64,000 nucleotides of DNA from contig NZ_JOJM01000062.1 of the NCBI RefSeq assembly GCF_000720325.1, positions 1-64,000 on the forward strand, read 5' to 3'. This document shows positions 60,717-64,000 of this stretch, piece after piece; positions within the stretch are counted from its first letter, which is position 1; each line of letters begins with the position of its first letter. Below the pieces are notes generated by a model, which had not been told where the DNA came from, ran no database searches, and saw nothing but the letters and a program-made list of their open reading frames with translations. The DNA is from Streptomyces sp. NRRL B-1347. Its GTDB lineage: Bacteria; Actinomycetota; Actinomycetes; Streptomycetales; Streptomycetaceae. Both the position numbers and the translations under genes were made by a program.

Positions 60717-63700
60717 GTGCGGTATCGAGTCCTGGGCGCCACGGAGGCGTACGACGATCAGGGAGCCCCCGTCCCGGTGGGCGGCCCCCGCCTGCGCGCC
60801 CTCCTCGCGGCCCTGGCCACCCGCGCGGGCCGCACCACCCCCGTCGACACCCTCATCGACGACATCTGGGCGGACGCCCCGCCGGCGGACGCCCCGGCCG
60901 CGCTCCAGGCCCTCGTGGGCCGCCTCCGCCGGGCCCTCGGCAAGGACGCCATCGCGTCGGAGCCGGGCGGCTACCGCCTCACCGCCGCCCCCGACGACGT
61001 CGACCTGCACCGCTTCGAACGGCTGGCCCGCGAGGGCACCGCCGCCCTGGACCGGGGCGACCCCGAGGCCGCCGCCCGCACCCTGCGCGAGGCCCTCGCC
61101 CTGTGGCACGGCCCCGCGCTCGCCGACCTGCCCGACCGCACCGCGGCCACCCGCCCGGAGGCCCGGCGCGCGGAGGCCGCCCGCGCGCGGATCGAGGCGG
61201 ACCTGCTGCTCGGCCGGGCCGCCGACGTCGTACCGGAGTTGCGGGAGCTGACCACCACCCAGCCGTACGACGAGGCGCTGCACGCCCTGCTGATCCGCGC
61301 GCTGCGCGACGCGGGCCGGGGCGCGGACGCGCTCGCCGCGTACGAACGCGCGCGCCGCACCCTCGCCGACGGGCTCGGCACCGACCCGGGCCCGGAACTG
61401 CGGGCACTGCACGCGGGGTTGCTGGCGGGCCCCGGGCCGCGGGAGGACGGTGCCTCGGGAGGGGGCCGGGCCGGGGAAGAGGGCCGCGCCCCGCAGTCAC
61501 GCGCCTCGCAGGCGAACGCCCCGCGAGGCGACCACGCTGTACGGACACGGGCCGACCACCCCGAGCGGAAGGGGAACATCCGCCCCCGTCTGACCTCTTT
61601 CGTCGGCCGGGAACCCGAACTCGTCGCCATCCGTTCGGACATGCGGAGGGCCCGACTGGTCACACTCACCGGACCGGGCGGCTCCGGCAAGACCCGCCTC
61701 GCCGAGGAAGCCGCCGCCGGGCAGCCCGGCGCGTGGCTGGCCGAGCTCGCCCCGCTCGACCGGCCGGAGGCGGTCCCCGGTGCCGTCGTCAGCGCGCTCG
61801 GCCTGCGCGAGACCGTGCTGATCACGAGCGAGCTGACCGCTTCGCAGGACGACCCCGTCGCCCTGCTCGTCGAGTACTGCGCCCCGCGCAGCCTGCTCCT
61901 GCTCCTTGACAACTGCGAGCACGTCATCGGCGCCGCCGCCGAACTCGCCGAGACCCTCCTCACCCACTGTCCGGGCCTCACCATCCTCGCGACCAGCCGC
62001 GAACCGCTGGGCGTGCCCGGCGAGTCCGTGCGCCCCGTGGAGCCGCTGCCGCCGCACCCGGCGCACCGCCTGTTCGCCGAGCGGGCCACGGCCGTGCGCC
62101 CCGGCTTCGACGCCACCGCGGACGCCGGGGCCGTCGACGAGATCTGCCGCCGCCTCGACGGCCTGCCCCTGGCCATCGAGCTGGCCGCCGCCCGCCTCCG
62201 CCTGCTCACGCCCCGGCAGATCGCCGACCGCCTCGACGACCGCTTCCGCCTGCTCACCAGCGGCTCCCGCACGGTCCTGCCCCGCCAGCAGACCCTGCGG
62301 GCGGTCGTCGACTGGTCCTGGGACCTCCTGGACGACGCCGAGCGCACGGTCCTGCGCGAGGTGTCCGTCTTCGCGGGCGGCTGGGACCTGGAGGCCGCCG
62401 AGGCCGTGTGCACCGGCCCCGCCGCCGACCTCATCGGCGCCCTCGTCGACAAGTCCCTCGTCGTCGCGACCCCCGGCGTCGGCCCCGAAGGCCCCGACAT
62501 GCGCTACCGCATGCTGGAGACCATCCACGAGTACGCGACCGAGCGCGCCGCCGAGACCCCCGCCCTGCGCGCCGCCGCCGAGGACCGCCACGGGGCGTAC
62601 GTACGCGCGCTGGTGGAGCGCGCCGAGCCGCTGCTGCGCTCCGCCGAGCAGCTGCCGTGGATCCGCCGCCTGGAGTCCGAGCTCGACAACATCCGCGCCG
62701 CCCTGCACCGCGCCGTCGAGCACCGCGACGAGGAGCGCGCCACCGCCCTCGCCCTCGGCATGGGCTGGTTCTGGTGGCTGCGCAACTACCGCACGGAGGG
62801 AGCGAACTGGATCGGCGGCATCCTGCACCGCACCGGACGGCCCGAGCCCGCGACGGGCGGCGCCGAGCCGCTGCCCGCCCACCCGCCGCTCGCCGCGGCC
62901 GCCGCCGGGCTCGACGCCGACCTCGCGGCCGAGGACCACCCGCTGTACTGGTCCCGGCTGGGCCTGCGGATGCTGCACCTGTTCCTGACGGTGGAGGCGC
63001 GGCCCTCGGAGGTCCTCGCCGACGAGCACGCCCGGCGGTACATCCTCCGGGTCCGGGACGTCCTGGCCCGGCCCGTGCCCGCCAGCGGCCGCTTCCCCGG
63101 ACTGCTCTGGCCGTTCACCCTGCACTTCCTCGACCAGCCGCAGAGCGTGGTGCCGTCCCTGGACGCGGCGCTCGCCAACTGCCGCAGCTTCGGCGGCGAC
63201 TGGGAGGTCGCGATCACCCTGATGTTCCGGGTGCACACGGTCATCGACCAGCCCGGCCATCTCGCCGGAGTCGACGACGACCTCCTGGAGCTGCGCGAGC
63301 TGAGCGGACGCGTCGGCGACCGCTGGCTGCGCGCGCAGGTCAGCAGCGCGGCGGGGGAGGCGGCCATGGTCCGCGGCCGCCACGCGTACGCGCGCAGGGA
63401 GTACGAGGAGGCGCTGCGCCTCGCCGACGAGGTGGGGGCGCACGCCGAGATCCCGTTCCTGCTCGCCCGGCTCGCCGAGATCGCCTACCGCGACGGCGAC
63501 CGCGCACTGGCCGTCAAGGGCCTGGAAGAGGCCAGCGCCGAGGCCGACCGGTACGGGCTCACGGATTCCCGCGCCTTCGTCAGCCTGATGCGGGCCGTCC
63601 TGGCGATCGACGACGGCGACGCGGCGCGGGCGCGGGCCCTGTGCGACGCGGCCCGCGCGGAAGGGGAGCGCGGCACCATGCCGCCGCAGTTCGCGGCGGG

Positions 63701-64000
63701 CCTCGGCCAAGTGGAGGCCCGGATCGTCGCCGCCGAGTCGGGCCCCGGGGCCGGGCTCGCCGTGCTCGCCGACGTGCTGCGCGACGCGCTGTACCACCGC
63801 TGCTCGGAGCCCGTCACGGCCAGCCTGGTGGACGCCGGCGCGGTGCTGTTCCTGCGCCTGGGCGACCACGTCCGGGCGGCCCGCCTGCTCGCCCGTGCCA
63901 CGCACTGGCGCGGCAGCCACGAACGCCCCGCGCCGGACCGCGCCCAGGCCGAGCGCGTCGAGGCCGAGGCCCGCGAGGCCCTGGGCCCGCGGGCGTACGA
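60717..64000 (+). CDS. AfsR/SARP-type regulator with NTPase and TPR domains (partial)
   Basis: A large regulator that runs off the right edge after 1094 codons without a stop. The N-terminal winged helix (RYRVLGATEAYDD...GGPRLRALLAALA...GGYRLTA, about 1-90) and BTAD domain (VDLHRFERLAREG...DPGPELRALHAGLLA, about 95-240) define the SARP class. An NB-ARC-like NTPase follows: FVGREPEL, Walker A LTGPGGSGKTR near residue 321, Walker B LLLLLDNCEHV and TSREPLGV. The rest is helical repeat (TPR-like). Such proteins activate secondary metabolite or developmental genes after phosphorylation or nucleotide binding. GTG start, leaderless type. It lies 246 nt after the cyclase-like gene on the same strand. 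Confidence 0.92.
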   Translation, partial: MRYRVLGATEAYDDQGAPVPVGGPRLRALLAALATRAGRTTPVDTLIDDIWADAPPADAPAALQALVGRLRRALGKDAIASEPGGYRLTAAPDDVDLHRFERLAREGTAALDRGDPEAAARTLREALALWHGPALADLPDRTAATRPEARRAEAARARIEADLLLGRAADVVPELRELTTTQPYDEALHALLIRALRDAGRGADALAAYERARRTLADGLGTDPGPELRALHAGLLAGPGPREDGASGGGRAGEEGRAPQSRASQANAPRGDHAVRTRADHPERKGNIRPRLTSFVGREPELVAIRSDMRRARLVTLTGPGGSGKTRLAEEAAAGQPGAWLAELAPLDRPEAVPGAVVSALGLRETVLITSELTASQDDPVALLVEYCAPRSLLLLLDNCEHVIGAAAELAETLLTHCPGLTILATSREPLGVPGESVRPVEPLPPHPAHRLFAERATAVRPGFDATADAGAVDEICRRLDGLPLAIELAAARLRLLTPRQIADRLDDRFRLLTSGSRTVLPRQQTLRAVVDWSWDLLDDAERTVLREVSVFAGGWDLEAAEAVCTGPAADLIGALVDKSLVVATPGVGPEGPDMRYRMLETIHEYATERAAETPALRAAAEDRHGAYVRALVERAEPLLRSAEQLPWIRRLESELDNIRAALHRAVEHRDEERATALALGMGWFWWLRNYRTEGANWIGGILHRTGRPEPATGGAEPLPAHPPLAAAAAGLDADLAAEDHPLYWSRLGLRMLHLFLTVEARPSEVLADEHARRYILRVRDVLARPVPASGRFPGLLWPFTLHFLDQPQSVVPSLDAALANCRSFGGDWEVAITLMFRVHTVIDQPGHLAGVDDDLLELRELSGRVGDRWLRAQVSSAAGEAAMVRGRHAYARREYEEALRLADEVGAHAEIPFLLARLAEIAYRDGDRALAVKGLEEASAEADRYGLTDSRAFVSLMRAVLAIDDGDAARARALCDAARAEGERGTMPPQFAAGLGQVEARIVAAESGPGAGLAVLADVLRDALYHRCSEPVTASLVDAGAVLFLRLGDHVRAARLLARATHWRGSHERPAPDRAQAERVEAEAREALGPRAY

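Overview
The window is chromosomal core DNA of a Streptomyces species or very close relative. The evidence is the very high GC content, the strong G/C bias at third codon positions, frequent GTG and some TTG starts, and marker genes: bldC, an Lsr2 paralogue, DUF3073 and DUF6274 proteins, Streptomyces-type valine dehydrogenase, an NsdA-like regulator and an AfsR/SARP-type regulator. A perfect 14-bp match to the actinobacterial parS palindrome suggests that the segment lies in the origin-proximal part of the chromosome. From memory, the gene order resembles the purD to bldC and trmB region of the S. coelicolor core; I could not run an alignment.

Left part (1-24.8 kb): seven genes of de novo purine synthesis are spread over three blocks. 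They are purD, then purC, then the translationally coupled purS-purQ-purL, then purF-purM. Between them lie an ATP-grasp-like protein, a membrane protein that looks like an M48 peptidase without its zinc motif, a DMFase-like protein, a four-gene two-component/ABC exporter operon, three tRNA-Gly genes, lsrL, an ArsR-like/M23 pair, a TetR regulator with a mycothiol-isomerase-like partner, a double-META lipoprotein and a Tat-exported sulfatase.

Middle part (24.8-41.6 kb): DUF3073 protein, vdh, bldC with a candidate BldD box, DUF6274 protein, tRNA-Asp, the large DEAH helicase HrpA, a DsbA/CcdA-like thiol-redox pair, the parS site, a decayed tRNA remnant, a tRNA-Glu/Asp/Phe cluster, a metallophosphoesterase, a small zincin-like protein, a lipoprotein, a DEAD-box helicase with an RDDRGG-rich tail, and tRNA-Lys.

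Right part (41.6-64 kb): double GNAT acetyltransferase; VOC-cupin fusion divergent from a TetR gene; PIG-V-like mannosyltransferase; ECF sigma factor with a membrane partner; alginate-lyase-like lipoprotein; initiator tRNA; SpoIIE-type phosphatase; a c-di-AMP (ydaO) riboswitch followed by an M23 cell-wall hydrolase; aldo/keto reductase; PrsW-type protease; trmB; lhgO; an NsdA-like regulator; a small unknown gene; an asparagine-synthase/lasso-cyclase-like protein with a changed nucleotide-binding loop; and an AfsR-like regulator running off the right edge.

Two themes recur. About ten genes have a -10-like hexamer 6-7 nt before the start codon and no Shine-Dalgarno sequence, so they are probably read from leaderless mRNAs. 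Several of those promoters overlap perfect inverted repeats that look like autoregulatory operators. No insertion sequences, prophage or CRISPR arrays were seen; the only dispersed repeats are short intergenic elements.
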